From: Eubacterium_U album
GTDB lineage: Bacteria; Bacillota; Clostridia; Lachnospirales; Lachnospiraceae
NCBI RefSeq assembly: GCF_025336545.1
Contig: NZ_JAODBU010000008.1
Location: forward strand, 62,001 to 126,000
Direction of reading: 5' to 3'
DNA length: 64,000 nucleotides
Positions 7,663 through 16,696 of the stretch are shown piece after piece; the first letter of the stretch is position 1, and every line of letters starts with the position of its first letter. The notes beneath the pieces were generated by a model. That model had not been told where the DNA came from and made no database searches. It was given only the letters and a program-made list of their open reading frames with translations. The translations under genes were made by a program, and so were the position numbers.

Positions 7663-8545
7663 TTATGCTGAACAGAAAAAAACTGAAATTTCCAAAATTG
7701 AAGATATTATTAAACAGTATTGCCCTAAAGAAGAAGGACTTCAGAAAATAATTTTTGAAGCAATGAATTATAGTGTTGAAGCTGGAGGAAAGCGCCTTCG
7801 TCCAATGCTTATTTTAGAATCATGCAGACTATTTGGTGGAAATGATGAAGAAGCGTATCCGTTTATGGCTGCAATGGAAATGATTCATACATATTCATTG
7901 GTGCATGATGATCTTCCGGCAATGGATAATGACGAATACAGACGTGGAAAAAAGACAACACATATAGCGTTTGGTGAGGATATGGCTATTTTAGCAGGAG
8001 ATGCCTTGTTAAATTATGCTTTTGAAATTATGTCTGAAGCTGTTGTTAACAGCAAGCAGCCTGAAAAAATGGCAAAAGCCATGAGCACAATCGCTAAAAA
8101 AGCAGGTGTTTATGGGATGATTGGCGGACAGACAGTAGATGTTTTAAATGAAGACAGACCAATGAATATATATACTATTAATTTTATATATAAGTTGAAA
8201 ACTTCAGCTTTAATAGAGGCGTCTATGATGACAGGTGCAATACTCGGAAATGCAACCGATGATGATATCAAAAAAATGGAACAGATTGCAAGAAATGTGG
8301 GACTTGCATTTCAGATTCAGGATGATATTTTAGACGTTACAAGTACAACTGAAGAATTAGGAAAACCGGTTCTTAGCGATGAGAAGAATCACAAAACAAC
8401 TTATGTGACTTTAATGGGAATTGATGACGCAAAGAAAAAAGTTGAAGATTATTCTAATGATGCATTAAATTTATTAGATGAATTAAATTATAAAAACGAG
8501 TTCTTGAATAATCTTATTAATGAATTGATAAACAGAAAGAAATAG
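7655..8545 (+). CDS. ispA: Polyprenyl (farnesyl/geranyl) diphosphate synthase
   Basis: 296 aa. It condenses isopentenyl and allylic diphosphates to make short-chain prenyl diphosphate. First Asp-rich motif HDDLPAMDNDEYRRGKKTTH (about 82-101), second motif QIQDDILDVT (about 222-231), and KRLRP near residue 46 for the diphosphate. The ATG at 7655 is preferred; an in-frame ATG at 7637 lies deeper inside xseB. The neighbour dxs makes the precursor, so the two form an isoprenoid pair feeding undecaprenyl and quinone-type lipids. Confidence 0.94.
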   Translation: MNNYAEQKKTEISKIEDIIKQYCPKEEGLQKIIFEAMNYSVEAGGKRLRPMLILESCRLFGGNDEEAYPFMAAMEMIHTYSLVHDDLPAMDNDEYRRGKKTTHIAFGEDMAILAGDALLNYAFEIMSEAVVNSKQPEKMAKAMSTIAKKAGVYGMIGGQTVDVLNEDRPMNIYTINFIYKLKTSALIEASMMTGAILGNATDDDIKKMEQIARNVGLAFQIQDDILDVTSTTEELGKPVLSDEKNHKTTYVTLMGIDDAKKKVEDYSNDALNLLDELNYKNEFLNNLINELINRKK

Positions 8546-8547
8546 AT

Positions 8548-10419
8548 ATGAGCAAATATGTATACTTAGATGAAATAAACAATATAAATGATATAAAAAA
8601 GATACCACACGATAAGTATCCGGTTTTGGCTCAGGAGATAAGAAATTTTCTTGTAGAAAATGTAAGTAAGACAGGTGGACATTTAGCTTCTAATTTAGGA
8701 GTAGTAGAGTTGACGATGGCATTGCATCTTGTTTTAAATCTTCCTAAGGATAAGATAGTGTGGGATGTAGGACATCAGGCATATACACATAAAATTCTTA
8801 CGGGCAGAAAAGATGATTTTACTACATTAAGATGCTTTGAAGGATTAAGTGGATTTCCAAAGAGAAATGAAAGTGAAGCGGATTCATTTGATACAGGACA
8901 TAGTTCAACATCAATTTCAGCTGCATTAGGAATTGCAACAGCAAATAAATTAAATGGTAATGATGACAAGGTAGTAGCTGTAATCGGAGACGGTGCACTT
9001 ACAGGTGGACTTGCTTTTGAGGCTTTAAATAATGTTGCTGCATTAAAAAGAAATTTTGTTATTATTTTAAATGACAATAATATGTCTATAGCTGAAAATG
9101 TAGGTGGAATGTCAAAATACTTAAATAAAATACGAGTTGGCGAACATTATAATGAATTTAAAGTTGACGTTGAACATTTACTTAAAGGTATTCCAAAAAT
9201 TGGTGATAATTTAAGTGCCGGAGTAAAAAGGGTTAAGGATAACTTTAAACAGTTCTTTGTACATGCCAAATTTTTTGACGATATGGGTGTAACTTATATA
9301 GGACCTGTAGATGGACATAATATAGATGAACTAATTAGAATTACAGAGGATGCATTAAAAATTGAACATCCTGTATTAATTCATGTACTTACCAAAAAAG
9401 GAAAAGGCTATTTGCCGGCAGAAAATAATCCTACTAAATTTCATGGAATTGATTCATTTGATGTTAAAACAGGTGAAAAAATTAATGAGAGCAATGTAAA
9501 AACATATACAGATATATTTTCAGATAAGATATTAGAATTAGGCAATGAAAATAAAAATATAGTTGCAATAACTGCTGCAATGCCGGATGGAACAGGCTTG
9601 AAAAAATTTGGTGATAAATATCCGGATAAATTTTTTGATGTAGGAATAGCAGAAGAACATGCTGTTACTTTTGCAGCCGGTTTAGCAGCAAATGGCAAGA
9701 AACCGTTTATATCAATTTATTCATCGTTTTATCAAAGGGCATATGATCAGATAATACATGATGTATGTTTGCAAAACTTACCGGTTACATTCATTGTCGA
9801 CAGAGCAGGGTTGGTTGGAAAAGACGGTGAAACTCATCAGGGAATATTTGATATATCATTTTTCTCAAATATTCCTAACATGACCATAATTGCTCCTAAA
9901 AATGGAAGAGAATTAGAAAAAGCATTGGAATTTGCTCAAAAATATAATGGACCGATAGCAATTAGATTTTCGAGAGGTAAAGCAAGTAATGTATTTGAAA
10001 ATTTGAATAATGAACTTGTTATGGGCAAAAGCGAAACGTTAATAGAAGGAAAACACGTTGCAATAATTGCGGTTGGAAATATTATTGAAGAAACGTATAA
10101 TGCAGTGAAAAGTCTTAATGCTAAAGGGTATAAACCAACTCTTATTAATGCACTATTTTTAAAACCGTTTGATAAAGAAATGATAGATTCTATAGCTAAA
10201 AAATATAAATATATAGTTACTATAGAAGAAGGAATAAGACATGGTGGTTATGGCGAAGCAGTTATATCTTATATGGCTGACAAAAACTATAAAAATGATG
10301 TTATGAATTTAGCTATAGAGGATGAATTTGTAGAGCAGGGAACTGTAGAAGAATTGAGAAAAAAATTGCAGTTAGATGCAGACAGTATATGTGAAAGGAT
10401 TTTAAATTTCATAAAATGA
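8548..10419 (+). CDS. dxs: 1-deoxy-D-xylulose-5-phosphate synthase
   Basis: 623 aa, full length. It is a thiamine-diphosphate enzyme joining pyruvate and glyceraldehyde-3-phosphate, the first step of the MEP pathway. The TPP/Mg site is VIGDGALTGGLAFEALNN (about 145-162); the transketolase central domain has DVGIAEEHAVTFAAGLA, and the C-terminal domain includes EEGIRHGGYGEAV. The pathway's last enzyme, IspH, is encoded at 57970. The weak ribosome site AGAAAG and the two-base gap after ispA suggest coupling. It overlaps tlyA by four bases. Confidence 0.97.
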   Translation: MSKYVYLDEINNINDIKKIPHDKYPVLAQEIRNFLVENVSKTGGHLASNLGVVELTMALHLVLNLPKDKIVWDVGHQAYTHKILTGRKDDFTTLRCFEGLSGFPKRNESEADSFDTGHSSTSISAALGIATANKLNGNDDKVVAVIGDGALTGGLAFEALNNVAALKRNFVIILNDNNMSIAENVGGMSKYLNKIRVGEHYNEFKVDVEHLLKGIPKIGDNLSAGVKRVKDNFKQFFVHAKFFDDMGVTYIGPVDGHNIDELIRITEDALKIEHPVLIHVLTKKGKGYLPAENNPTKFHGIDSFDVKTGEKINESNVKTYTDIFSDKILELGNENKNIVAITAAMPDGTGLKKFGDKYPDKFFDVGIAEEHAVTFAAGLAANGKKPFISIYSSFYQRAYDQIIHDVCLQNLPVTFIVDRAGLVGKDGETHQGIFDISFFSNIPNMTIIAPKNGRELEKALEFAQKYNGPIAIRFSRGKASNVFENLNNELVMGKSETLIEGKHVAIIAVGNIIEETYNAVKSLNAKGYKPTLINALFLKPFDKEMIDSIAKKYKYIVTIEEGIRHGGYGEAVISYMADKNYKNDVMNLAIEDEFVEQGTVEELRKKLQLDADSICERILNFIK

Positions 10420-11222
10420 AAGAAAGATTAGATGTTTTATTAGTTAAAAGAGGTTTAGCAGAATCAAGAGAAAAGGCAAAGGCAATTATAATGAGTGGAA
10501 TTGTTTTTGTCGATAATGAAAGAGAAGATAAAGCCGGTACATTTTTTAAAGATACAGTTAATATTGAAGTTCGTGGTAAAACCTTGAAATATGTTAGCCG
10601 TGGAGGACTTAAACTTGAAAAAGCAATGGACAAGTTTGGAGTTACTTTAGATAAAAAAATATGTATGGATGTAGGGGCTTCTACAGGTGGCTTTACAGAC
10701 TGCATGCTTCAAAATGGGGCTGTAAAAGTTTATTCTGTTGATGTTGGACATGGTCAGCTTGCATGGAAACTTGTTCAGGATGAAAGAGTTGTATGCATGG
10801 ATAAAACAAATATAAGATATGTTACAAGAGATGATATAGATGATGTTATAGAATTTGCATCGATAGATGTATCATTTATATCTTTGACAAAAGTTTTACT
10901 GCCTGTAAGAGAACTTTTAACTGATGATGGTGAAATAGTATGTTTAATAAAGCCTCAGTTTGAAGCAGGAAGAGAAAAAGTAGGGAAAAAAGGTGTTGTT
11001 CGAGATAAAAATGTACATATCGAAGTAATAAATAATGTAATAGAGTATGCAAAAAGTATTAATTTTAAAATTTTAAATTTAGATTTTTCCCCTGTAAAAG
11101 GACCGGAAGGTAATATTGAATATTTATTGTATTTAAAGAAAAAATTAAATGAAAATGAAGAAGATGTCGAAATTACCGTTAAAGATGTAGTTGAAAATTC
11201 CCATAAGGAATTGGACAAATAA
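10416..11222 (+). CDS. tlyA: TlyA family rRNA methyltransferase (S4 + FtsJ domains)
   Basis: 268 aa. An N-terminal S4 RNA-binding domain (ERLDVLLVKRGLAESREKAKAIIMSGIVFV) precedes a Rossmann methyltransferase with the SAM motif DVGASTGGFTDCMLQNGA and later LIKPQFEAGREKVGKKGVV. TlyA enzymes 2'-O-methylate cytidines in 16S/23S rRNA; Bacillus YqxC sits at the same locus. The ATG overlaps the dxs stop (ATGA). Confidence 0.93.
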   Translation: MKERLDVLLVKRGLAESREKAKAIIMSGIVFVDNEREDKAGTFFKDTVNIEVRGKTLKYVSRGGLKLEKAMDKFGVTLDKKICMDVGASTGGFTDCMLQNGAVKVYSVDVGHGQLAWKLVQDERVVCMDKTNIRYVTRDDIDDVIEFASIDVSFISLTKVLLPVRELLTDDGEIVCLIKPQFEAGREKVGKKGVVRDKNVHIEVINNVIEYAKSINFKILNLDFSPVKGPEGNIEYLLYLKKKLNENEEDVEITVKDVVENSHKELDK

Positions 11223-11237
11223 ATTTGGAGTAAATAA

Positions 11238-12098
11238 ATGAAAAATTTTTGCATAATTACAAATAATAATAAAGATAAAGATTATGTTTTATCAAAAAAA
11301 ATCGAAGGCTTTATTACTGAAAAAGGCGGAACGTGCTTTATTTCTGAAAATTCAGATTTAACAGATGAAAAATACAATTACACAAATCCGGATAAGATGC
11401 CTGAAAATCTTGAGTGTGTCATTACAATTGGTGGTGATGGAACGCTTTTACAGGCAGCACAGGATTTGATGTCAAAAGATATTGTGTTTTTGGGGATTAA
11501 TAAAGGAACTTTAGGTTTTTTAGCAGAAGTCAGTGTTGAAGATATAGAAGATGCATTATATAGATTGCTTATGGATGATTTTAAAATTGAATCACGAATG
11601 ATGTTGAAGGGAACAATAATAAGAAATGATAAAGAAATATATTCAGCATCTGTATTAAATGATATTGTAATTCATAGAGGTGCAGACATTAGAATTTCTG
11701 ATTTTTATGTTCATGTAAATAATCAGTTACTTGGTAAATTTCAGGCTGATGGCATAATTTTATCAACACCTACAGGGTCTACGGCTTATAATTTATCGGC
11801 AGGAGGACCTATTGCAAGACCTAATTCAAATTTAATTATTCTTACACCAATTTGTGCTCACTCAATAGGACAGAGAAGTATAGTGTTATCAGATGAAGAT
11901 AAGATAGAAGTTACAATAGGTACATGTAAGAACCCAAAAGGAGAATTTAGAAGAATTTCTTTTGACGGTGATAATATAGTTGAGGTTGAATCAGGAGATG
12001 TTATAGCAATTGAAAAGTCTCAGGTTTCAACAAAATTAGTGAAGCTTGATGATAGCAGTTTTTTACAGACAGTAAAGAAAAAAATGGGAGATAAATAG
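11238..12098 (+). CDS. nadK: NAD kinase
   Basis: 286 aa. It phosphorylates NAD to NADP. The GGDG motif sits in ITIGGDGTLLQAAQ (about 64-77) and the conserved DGIILSTPTGSTAYNLSAGGP follows at about 171-191. The N-terminus CIITNNNKDKDY is the usual first strand. A weak TTTGGAG ribosome site precedes it. The stop TAG shares one base with the argR GTG start. Confidence 0.96.
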   Translation: MKNFCIITNNNKDKDYVLSKKIEGFITEKGGTCFISENSDLTDEKYNYTNPDKMPENLECVITIGGDGTLLQAAQDLMSKDIVFLGINKGTLGFLAEVSVEDIEDALYRLLMDDFKIESRMMLKGTIIRNDKEIYSASVLNDIVIHRGADIRISDFYVHVNNQLLGKFQADGIILSTPTGSTAYNLSAGGPIARPNSNLIILTPICAHSIGQRSIVLSDEDKIEVTIGTCKNPKGEFRRISFDGDNIVEVESGDVIAIEKSQVSTKLVKLDDSSFLQTVKKKMGDK

Positions 12099-12547
12099 TG
12101 AAAGTTCAAAGACAGCGAAAAATTGTAGAGTTAATAACTGAAAAAGACATTGAAACACAGGAAGAATTGGCAAAATGTCTTGTTGATGAGGGTTATGCCG
12201 TAACGCAGGCAACTGTTTCAAGAGATATAAGAGAACTTAACCTTACTAAGGTATCTATTAATGGTGGAAAACAAAAATATGTATTACCTCACAGTAAAAA
12301 CATGACTATTAACAGCAAATATATAAGGGTTTTAAAAGATGGAATACTTTCCATGACATGTGCAGGAAATCTTTTGGTAGTACGAACTGTTGCAGGGATG
12401 GCAATGGCTGTAGCTGCTGCTATTGATGCAATTAATATGAAGGAAGTTGCAGGATGTATTGCTGGAGATGATACAATTATGTGTGCGATAAGAGATGCAC
12501 ACGATACTGAAAATGTAAAAAAACATTTAGAAAGTTTTATTATATAA
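12098..12547 (+). CDS. argR: Arginine repressor ArgR/AhrC
   Basis: 149 aa with a GTG start overlapping nadK by one base. The winged-helix DNA-binding domain (RQRKIVELITEKDIETQEELAKCLVDEGYAVTQATVSRDIRELNLTKV) precedes the oligomerisation/arginine-binding domain (GNLLVVRTVAGMAMAVAAAID, then GCIAGDDTIMCAIRD). It represses arginine biosynthesis and activates catabolism as a hexamer with arginine. No arginine genes are in the window; the position before recN is the conserved Firmicutes arrangement. Confidence 0.95.
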   Translation: MKVQRQRKIVELITEKDIETQEELAKCLVDEGYAVTQATVSRDIRELNLTKVSINGGKQKYVLPHSKNMTINSKYIRVLKDGILSMTCAGNLLVVRTVAGMAMAVAAAIDAINMKEVAGCIAGDDTIMCAIRDAHDTENVKKHLESFII

Positions 12548-12596
12548 TGGCTAATTAACCTGTGAATTTGGAGAGATGTGCAGGCTAGGAGGAAAT

Positions 12597-14285
12597 ATGT
12601 TACTTAATTTACATGTAAAAAATTTAGCATTAATAAAAGAAGTTGATGTTGATTTTACAAATGGTCTTGTAGTTTTGACAGGGGAAACCGGAGCAGGAAA
12701 ATCGTTAATTCTTGGTTCAGTGAATATTGCTTTAGGTAAAAAAGTTGAAAAAGACATTATTAGAAAAGGTGCAGAATATGCACTTGTTGAATTAACGTTT
12801 TGCATTGATTCAAGATTGAAAGAAAAGTTAGAACAATACGATGTTTATCCGGAAGATGAAAATATAATAGTGGTTTCTAGAAAAATAACCCATGGTAGAA
12901 GTGTGTCTAAAATAAATGGAGAAACTGTTAGCCTTACAACTTTAAAAAGTGTAATGGATTTACTAATAGATATACATGGTCAGCAGGATCATCAGTCTTT
13001 ACTTTATAAAAACACTCATCTTCAGATTTTAGATAAATATGCAGGTGAAGAGGTAAAAGAACTAAAAAATACTATTTACGACAAATACAGTCAATATATT
13101 GAAATTAAAAAAGAATTAGACAAATTTGATATGGACGAAACAAAAAGGCTTAGAGAATGTGAATTTGCCGAATTTGAAATTAATGAAATTGAAGCAGCCA
13201 ATTTAAGTTTAGGTGAAGATGATGAAGTAGAGAATGAGTTTAAAAAATTATCAGGTTCTGAAAAGATTATGTCTTCGCTTTCGGATGCATATCAGATTAT
13301 GGGATATGAAGGTAATCAGGGTGTGTGTGAGTGTATAAGTCGTGTTGGATATGATTTATCGGAAATATCAGATATAGATTCTAAATTATCGGATTTACAA
13401 AAACAGATATATGATATAGATGATATGTGCAAAGGACTTGCCAGAGAAATATCAGATTATATAGATGAAGTAAATTATGAGCCTCAAAGAGTTGCTGAAG
13501 TTGAAGAAAGATTGAATCTTATTAATCATTTAAAATTAAAATATGGACAGTCAATTGAAAAAATATTAGCTTATAAAGGTGAAAAGCAGGCATATTTGGA
13601 TAGTTTAAATAATTATAATTTGATGAGAGAAGAGACAAAAACAAAATTAGATAAAGAGATGAGCGAGTTAGTTGTATTATGTGATAAACTTTCGTCTCTT
13701 CGTAAAAAATATGCTATAAAACTTGAAGAAACGGTTGTTAAGGCTCTTGAAGATTTGAATTTTTTATCTGTTAAATTTAAAATTAATGTATCGAAAAAAG
13801 AAAATGTATCAGCTAATGGACAGGACGAAGTTGAATTTTTAATTTCTACAAATCCGGGAGAAGAAGTAAAATCTTTAGCAAAGGTCGCTTCCGGAGGTGA
13901 GTTGTCAAGAATAATGCTTGCTATTAAATCAATACTTGCCGGTGAAGATGAAATTGATACAATGATTTTTGACGAAATTGATACAGGAATTAGTGGAAAA
14001 ACTGCACAGATGGTAGCGGATAAATTGATGTGCATAAGTAAGGAACATCAGGTTATTTGTATTTCGCATTTAGCTCAGATTGCGGCTATGGCAGATTCAC
14101 ATTATCTAATTGAAAAAAATACTGATGATGAGTCAACTGAAACGAATATATATAGATTATCAAGAGAAGATTCGATAAAAGAGCTGGTAAGAATTAGCAG
14201 TGGAGGAGAAATTACCGAGACAGCTATAAAACATGCTACAGAAATGAAAGAAATGGCAGAACGTGCAAAATTAGGTCAGTTTTAA
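12597..14285 (+). CDS. recN: DNA repair ATPase RecN
   Basis: 562 aa SMC-like protein. Walker A GETGAGKS at about 29-36, long coiled-coil arms, ABC signature ASGGELSRIMLAIK at about 431-444 and Walker B TMIFDEIDTGISG at about 456-468. RecN gathers broken DNA ends in double-strand break repair. The ATG at 12597 is chosen for its AGGAGGAAA site; a start at 12576 has none. It is the end of the nusB operon, followed by a terminator. Confidence 0.96.
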   Translation: MLLNLHVKNLALIKEVDVDFTNGLVVLTGETGAGKSLILGSVNIALGKKVEKDIIRKGAEYALVELTFCIDSRLKEKLEQYDVYPEDENIIVVSRKITHGRSVSKINGETVSLTTLKSVMDLLIDIHGQQDHQSLLYKNTHLQILDKYAGEEVKELKNTIYDKYSQYIEIKKELDKFDMDETKRLRECEFAEFEINEIEAANLSLGEDDEVENEFKKLSGSEKIMSSLSDAYQIMGYEGNQGVCECISRVGYDLSEISDIDSKLSDLQKQIYDIDDMCKGLAREISDYIDEVNYEPQRVAEVEERLNLINHLKLKYGQSIEKILAYKGEKQAYLDSLNNYNLMREETKTKLDKEMSELVVLCDKLSSLRKKYAIKLEETVVKALEDLNFLSVKFKINVSKKENVSANGQDEVEFLISTNPGEEVKSLAKVASGGELSRIMLAIKSILAGEDEIDTMIFDEIDTGISGKTAQMVADKLMCISKEHQVICISHLAQIAAMADSHYLIEKNTDDESTETNIYRLSREDSIKELVRISSGGEITETAIKHATEMKEMAERAKLGQF

Positions 14286-14307
14286 AGTTATATTACTACA
14301 TAAACTA

Positions 14308-14337
14308 AGAAGGAATAAAATATTCCTTCTTTTTTTA
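14308..14337 (+). terminator. Terminator after recN
   Basis: Ten-base-pair stem AGAAGGAATA / TATTCCTTCT (14308-14317 with 14321-14330), three-base loop, then TTTTTT. Confidence 0.9.
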
Positions 14338-14459
14338 TTTGCGTAAATAATAATAAAGTATATTTTATGCTGAATTGGTGTATATCACAAAAAATAATCA
14401 GAAAGTAACAAATAAATGCTTTCTTATATTTGTTAAAAAGAAGGAGAATAGGAGGATAA

Positions 14460-15611
14460 ATGAGTATGAAACAAATAAATAAAAATACACGTAGAGCTAA
14501 AATTTATAAAAGATATCTGATAGTTTCCATAATTATAGGGTCGATTATGGTGTTTGTAACAGGTAAAGAATATATAGAAAAAAATATTCCTAAGGAACTT
14601 ACGGCAGCTTACAATTCTTCAAAAGATTACGATAGTGGAATTAATTATGAGTATGATGTAAAAAGTGCCAGCGCTCAGATAAATGGAAGTGATACTAAAA
14701 TATATGCATGTGGAATGCCTGTAGGTTTATATCTTCACACAGATGGAATAATGATTATAGATTATGCAGGTTTTGAAAGCATAGATGGCAACAAGGTTAC
14801 ACCATTGAAAAATAAAGTAAAAAAAGGCGATTATATTGTAAAAGTAAATGGAAAAAAAGTAGATTCAAAACAGGAAGTAATTGATTTAGTCGAAAAAAGC
14901 AATGGGGAAACAATAGAACTTACTATAAAAAGAAATGATGAAGAAATAACAGAAAAAGTAAAACCTGTGAAGAACAAAAATGGAATATACAAAATTGGAC
15001 TTTGGGTTAGAGACGATACACAGGGATTAGGAACTATTACTTTTGTTACTTCAAATGGAATTTTTGGGGCATTAGGACACGGCATAAGTGATTTAGATAC
15101 AGGAGATATGGTTACTTCATTTTCAGGAAATCTTTATTATGCAAATATATGGGGGATTAAAAAAGGAAAAATAGGAGAACCGGGAGGATTTTGTGGAAGC
15201 ATAGATTATAACGAAGAAAATAAGGTTGGTACAATTACAAAAAATTGTGAAACAGGATTGTTTGGCAATGTTGATTTAAATAAAATTGAAGTAGAAAAAT
15301 TTAAAGAGGTTTCAGTTGCTAAAACAGATGAAGTAAAATGTGGAAAAGCAAAAATTATAATTTATAAGGATGGTAGATATAACGAGTATGATATTAATAT
15401 TAATAGAGTTAGAAGGAGGGCAAATCAGAACAAAAATCTCGTGATTGAGGTTGTAGACAAGAAACTTTTAAGTAAAACAAATGGCATAATTCAGGGGATG
15501 AGTGGAGCACCAATTATTCAGAACGATAAACTAATAGGTGCGGTTACTCATGTGCTTATAAATGACCCACATCAAGGGTATGGAAGCCTTATAAGTAACA
15601 TGATTCAATAA
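14460..15611 (+). CDS. spoIVB: Stage IV sporulation protease SpoIVB
   Basis: 383 aa. An N-terminal membrane anchor (YLIVSIIIGSIMVFVTG) is followed by a PDZ domain (about 85-150, GNKVTPLKNKVKKGDYIVKVNG) and an S55 serine peptidase domain with His207 in GALGHG and Ser348 in IIQGMSGAPI; the C-terminus HQGYG matches the family. SpoIVB is secreted from the forespore and triggers pro-sigma-K processing. AGGAGG gives the start. The recN-spoIVB-spo0A order is conserved, though a forkhead gene intervenes here. Confidence 0.95.
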   Translation: MSMKQINKNTRRAKIYKRYLIVSIIIGSIMVFVTGKEYIEKNIPKELTAAYNSSKDYDSGINYEYDVKSASAQINGSDTKIYACGMPVGLYLHTDGIMIIDYAGFESIDGNKVTPLKNKVKKGDYIVKVNGKKVDSKQEVIDLVEKSNGETIELTIKRNDEEITEKVKPVKNKNGIYKIGLWVRDDTQGLGTITFVTSNGIFGALGHGISDLDTGDMVTSFSGNLYYANIWGIKKGKIGEPGGFCGSIDYNEENKVGTITKNCETGLFGNVDLNKIEVEKFKEVSVAKTDEVKCGKAKIIIYKDGRYNEYDININRVRRRANQNKNLVIEVVDKKLLSKTNGIIQGMSGAPIIQNDKLIGAVTHVLINDPHQGYGSLISNMIQ

Positions 15612-15657
15612 TTTCATTGAATAAAAAACATTTTTTTAATATAAATTGTCATAAATA

Positions 15658-15666
15658 TGGTATAAT
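15658..15666 (+). promoter_or_regulatory. Extended -10 promoter of the SseB-FHA gene
   Basis: TGGTATAAT: a TG one base before a consensus TATAAT (15661-15666). There is no good -35. The leader would be about 27 nt to the GGAGAG site. Confidence 0.5.
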
Positions 15667-15699
15667 TATTCATAAGTATAAATTACAAAGGAGAGACAA

Positions 15700-16455
15700 A
15701 TGGCTTCAAGACGATCAGAAAATATTAGTGAAATGAGTAATTTTGAAATAATTAAGGAAATGGAGGACTTGTTAAAGAAGTATAACAGAAAAACTGATAA
15801 GGCAATTTACAAAAAAAGCATTGTTAAGTTATTACAGAGTGCAGAAGTAATTTTAGCTGCAGATGTTGATTTTAAGAAAGCTCAAACAGATGGGGAATTT
15901 TTAGAAAAAGTAATTCTGAAAACAGATGTAGTTAAAGATTCTGAAAGAAAAAGAATGTTACCTATATTTACTTCTTTTGATCAGATACCGGATGATTATG
16001 CAGAACACTTTTCATTGATAAGAGTTCAGTCAAGAGTATGTTATAATCTTATGAATGAAAGAGATGACATCGATGGATTGGTTATAAATCCGTTTACAAA
16101 ATCAATGCCATTAATAAAGAAAGTTGATGATAATCCGATAAGAAAAACAGAAGTTAAGGCTGAAATTGATGACTTTGTTTTAGTACACAATGGCGAAAGA
16201 TATGTAGTTAATAAATGGCCGTTTACTATTGGTAGAGTGGGAACGGATATTGAAATTAACGAATCATATATTTCCAAAATTCACACTATTTTAGTATATA
16301 AGGATGGAAAATATATTATTGCTGACAACGATTCAACTAATGGAACTAAGGTAAATGGAATCTTACTTAAACCAAAGGTACCTGTTGTATTACACAGCGG
16401 ATATAAAATACTTATTGCTGATGAAGAGGAATTTGAAGTCTATATAAACGAATAA
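15700..16455 (+). CDS. SseB-like + forkhead-associated (FHA) domain protein
   Basis: 251 aa. Residues about 45-150 resemble the SseB N-terminal domain (LLQSAEVILAADVD, PIFTSFDQIPDDY, RVCYNLMNERDDIDGLVINPF). Residues about 168-250 are an FHA domain with its phosphothreonine-binding residues: GRVGTDIEI, SYISKIHTIL and DNDSTNGTKVNG. FHA domains bind pThr peptides made by Ser/Thr kinases. No kinase or phosphatase gene is nearby, so the partner is unknown. It sits between spoIVB and spo0A, where Bacillus has no gene; a sporulation or signalling link is inference only. Confidence 0.8.
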   Translation: MASRRSENISEMSNFEIIKEMEDLLKKYNRKTDKAIYKKSIVKLLQSAEVILAADVDFKKAQTDGEFLEKVILKTDVVKDSERKRMLPIFTSFDQIPDDYAEHFSLIRVQSRVCYNLMNERDDIDGLVINPFTKSMPLIKKVDDNPIRKTEVKAEIDDFVLVHNGERYVVNKWPFTIGRVGTDIEINESYISKIHTILVYKDGKYIIADNDSTNGTKVNGILLKPKVPVVLHSGYKILIADEEEFEVYINE

Positions 16456-16478
16456 AGTTTTTGACTTTTGTAAACCTG

Positions 16479-16632
16479 TTTCGACATTTTGTTTATCGTT
16501 TATTGACATAAATAATCGTTATATAAAAATTAAATCCAGATATGTAAACCACAATGTCATATACAGTCGAATATTGCGATTTGTTTAAGTTGAATCGCGT
16601 TTAATAACTAATTATAATTTATCTTGTTGAAT
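16479..16632 (+). promoter_or_regulatory. 0A-box-like sites and regulatory region upstream of spo0A
   Basis: Matches to the Spo0A site TGTCGAA: reverse-strand TGTCGAAA at 16479-16486 (perfect core), AGTCGAA at 16565-16571 (6/7) and TGTTGAA at 16625-16631 (6/7). GTCGAATAT at 16566-16574 also fits a sigma-H -10 (RnnGAATww), but no sigma-H -35 was found. An inverted repeat GCGATT/AATCGC lies at 16576-16598. Autoregulation of spo0A through such boxes is established in Bacillus. Confidence 0.5.
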
Positions 16633-16696
16633 GAACAGATAATTCGTGGCGCTGTGATTAAGTCATTCTAAACAATAATGTATTAGGAGAATATAT

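Noticed and set aside
16503..16525. TTGACA as a sigma-A -35 for spo0A
   Set aside because: No -10 hexamer occurs at 16-18 bases; the nearest TATAT sequences are 10-13 bases away.
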